A stretch of DNA of 6,427 nucleotides from an uncultured Eubacteriales bacterium. GTDB taxonomy: Bacteria > Bacillota_A > Clostridia > Oscillospirales > Oscillospiraceae. The position numbers and the translations under genes are program-made. The notes below the pieces were generated by a model that was not told the origin of the DNA, did no database searches, and saw nothing but the letters and a program-made list of their open reading frames with translations. Below are positions 5,419-6,427 of the stretch, piece after piece. The stretch spans positions 1 through 6,427 of the forward strand of contig USNH01000053.1 in NCBI GenBank assembly GCA_900556015.1, written 5' to 3'. Within the stretch, counting starts at the first letter, position 1. The number at the start of each line of letters is the position of its first letter.

Positions 5419-5457
5419 AAAAAGGATCAGGGCCAAGAAGGCTCTGATCCTTTTTTT
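5419..5457 (+). terminator. Bidirectional terminator before the D-cysteine desulfhydrase gene
   Basis: An 11-bp stem (GGATCAGGGCC 5424-5434 / GGCTCTGATCC 5440-5450, one G-T wobble) with an AAGAA loop is flanked by A-rich sequence and a run of seven T (5451-5457). The T run favours the plus direction, which implies a real plus-strand transcript arriving from 5150-5413. On the minus strand it can end the desulfhydrase transcript. Confidence 0.85.
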
Positions 5458-5461
5458 ATGC

Positions 5462-5494
5462 CCGCCCCTGTGTGGATATGCTGCATAGGGGCGG
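5462..5494. repeat. Inverted repeat downstream of the terminator
   Basis: CCGCCCCT (5462-5469) and AGGGGCGG (5487-5494) form a perfect 8-bp stem with a 17-base loop, followed on the plus strand by ATTTATTATT. It may back up the neighbouring plus-strand terminator. On the minus strand it falls in the 3' untranslated region of the desulfhydrase gene and may protect its mRNA. The role is unproven. Confidence 0.35.
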
Positions 5495-5529
5495 ATTTAT
5501 TATTCCTGTCGCGCAGGCCGAATCATGCT

Positions 5530-6420
5530 TCAGCCCAGGTCCACGTTGATGGCGAACAGGCCACCGGCGCCGCCGGAGTAGAGGTACAGCACGTTGTCGG
5601 TGGGCTTGAACTGTCCCTCGCGGGCCATCTTCACCAGACCGGCGAAGGCCTTGCCGGTGTAGACGGGGTCGAGGAAGAGACCCTCGTTCTCCGCCATCAT
5701 GCGGATGGCGGCGTTGCCCTCCGGGGAGGGAATGGCATAGCCAGGGCCACACATATCGATGAGGTGGACGTTCTCCGCCGTGGGCGTGAAGTCTAGCTCC
5801 AGCAGCTTGGCGGTCTCCTGCATGATGTTGGTGGTGATGACCTCAAAGGGGTCGCTGTCCACCATCAGACCCACGGTCTTGGTCTGGGGCATATAGAGCA
5901 TAGCTCCCAGTGCCACGCCGGCGTGAGTACCGCCGCTGCCCTCGGCACAGCAGACGTAGTCAAAGTGCATCCCCGTGTCGGCAATTTCCTTCATGCAGTT
6001 CACATAGCCCAGGGCGCCGATGGCGTTGGAGCCGCCGCAGGGGATTTTATAATACTTCTTGCCACTGGCTTGGCCCACGCGATCCATCTCGGCGTAAATG
6101 TCGTCATAGCTGTCCGTGTCCATGAACCTGACGTCGGTATCCATGAGGTACTCCAGCAGCTGGTTGCCCTTGCGCTCGGTAACGCCGCGCTTTTTCAGAA
6201 TTAGGATGGGCGTCATGCCCAGCTTTTTGGCGCAGGCTGCCGTCAGCATGGCGTGGTTGGATTGTGCGCCGCCGGTGGTGAACACGATCTCTGCGCCCTG
6301 TCGCTTGGCGTCTGCCAGCAGGAACTCCAGCTTGCGAATCTTGTTGCCGCCCAGACCGATGCCGGTCAGGTCGAGGAAGGGAAAAATTTTGAGCTTCCGA
6401 ACACGGGTATAGATCAGCAT
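5530..6420 (-). CDS. D-cysteine desulfhydrase-like PLP enzyme, N-terminus apparently shortened
   Basis: This 296-residue protein belongs to the ACC deaminase/D-cysteine desulfhydrase family of fold-II PLP enzymes, which degrade D-cysteine to pyruvate, ammonia and sulfide. The Schiff-base lysine is Lys27 in GGNKIRKLEF; QSNH follows at 53-56, then PCGGSNAIGALGYV and the phosphate-binding loop GSGGTHAG. True ACC deaminases have Glu in the VYEGK motif and Leu 27 residues later; here these are Thr255 (VYTGKA) and Ser282 (YSGGAGG), which favours desulfhydrase. Before DLTGIGLGG the conserved KRDD is missing: the sequence reads FPFLDLTG, as if the N-terminal FPxLD element were joined straight to LTG with about 25-30 residues lost. 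The frame is open to the window edge, so the ATG at 6420 is provisional. Activity is doubtful if the deletion is real. Confidence 0.82.
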   Translation of the reverse strand: MLIYTRVRKLKIFPFLDLTGIGLGGNKIRKLEFLLADAKRQGAEIVFTTGGAQSNHAMLTAACAKKLGMTPILILKKRGVTERKGNQLLEYLMDTDVRFMDTDSYDDIYAEMDRVGQASGKKYYKIPCGGSNAIGALGYVNCMKEIADTGMHFDYVCCAEGSGGTHAGVALGAMLYMPQTKTVGLMVDSDPFEVITTNIMQETAKLLELDFTPTAENVHLIDMCGPGYAIPSPEGNAAIRMMAENEGLFLDPVYTGKAFAGLVKMAREGQFKPTDNVLYLYSGGAGGLFAINVDLG

Positions 6421-6427
6421 GCCTAGC

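Overview
The window looks like chromosome of a high-GC anaerobic Firmicute, most likely an Oscillospirales/Clostridia gut bacterium. This is inferred from GC-rich third codon positions, strong AGGAGG-type ribosome sites, compact bidirectional A-tract/stem/T-tract terminators, and the gene families present. No RNA genes, CRISPR arrays, transposases or prophage genes were found.

Layout, left to right. (1) 1-93, minus: the N-terminus of a CobW/G3E-type GTPase that runs off the left edge. (2) 223-594, minus: a small low-complexity lipoprotein with its own terminator. (3) 770-1537, plus: uridine phosphorylase, behind a good sigma-70-type promoter. (4) 1597-1953, minus: a small ModE-type DNA-binding protein without a molybdate-binding domain. 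(5) 2062-2853 and 2863-3903, plus: yqeB and selD, a tight operon divergent from the ModE-like gene. (6) 3942-5084, minus: a cysteine desulfurase of the EF2568 type, convergent with selD. (7) 5085-5529: a structured intergenic region with a 15-bp-arm palindrome, several hairpins, a possible small ORF and a terminator. (8) 5530-6420, minus: a D-cysteine desulfhydrase-like PLP enzyme whose N-terminus looks internally deleted.

The core (1597-5084) matches the selenium-dependent molybdenum hydroxylase (SDMH) maturation set known from comparative genomics as the 'orphan SelD' context: SelD makes selenophosphate, the NifS-like desulfurase can mobilise sulfur or selenium from (seleno)cysteine, and YqeB is a marker protein of the system. 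The ModE-like protein is the obvious candidate regulator. The modE-like and yqeB promoters have overlapping -35 boxes inside a GTTGACAAC palindrome, so one bound protein could switch both. The hydroxylase itself is not in the window.

The least explained part is 5085-5460. It has a palindrome that carries an extended -10 element on both strands, two hairpins with the same 7-bp stem, and a terminated plus-strand unit of about 300 nt that may encode a peptide of about 46-60 residues or act as RNA.
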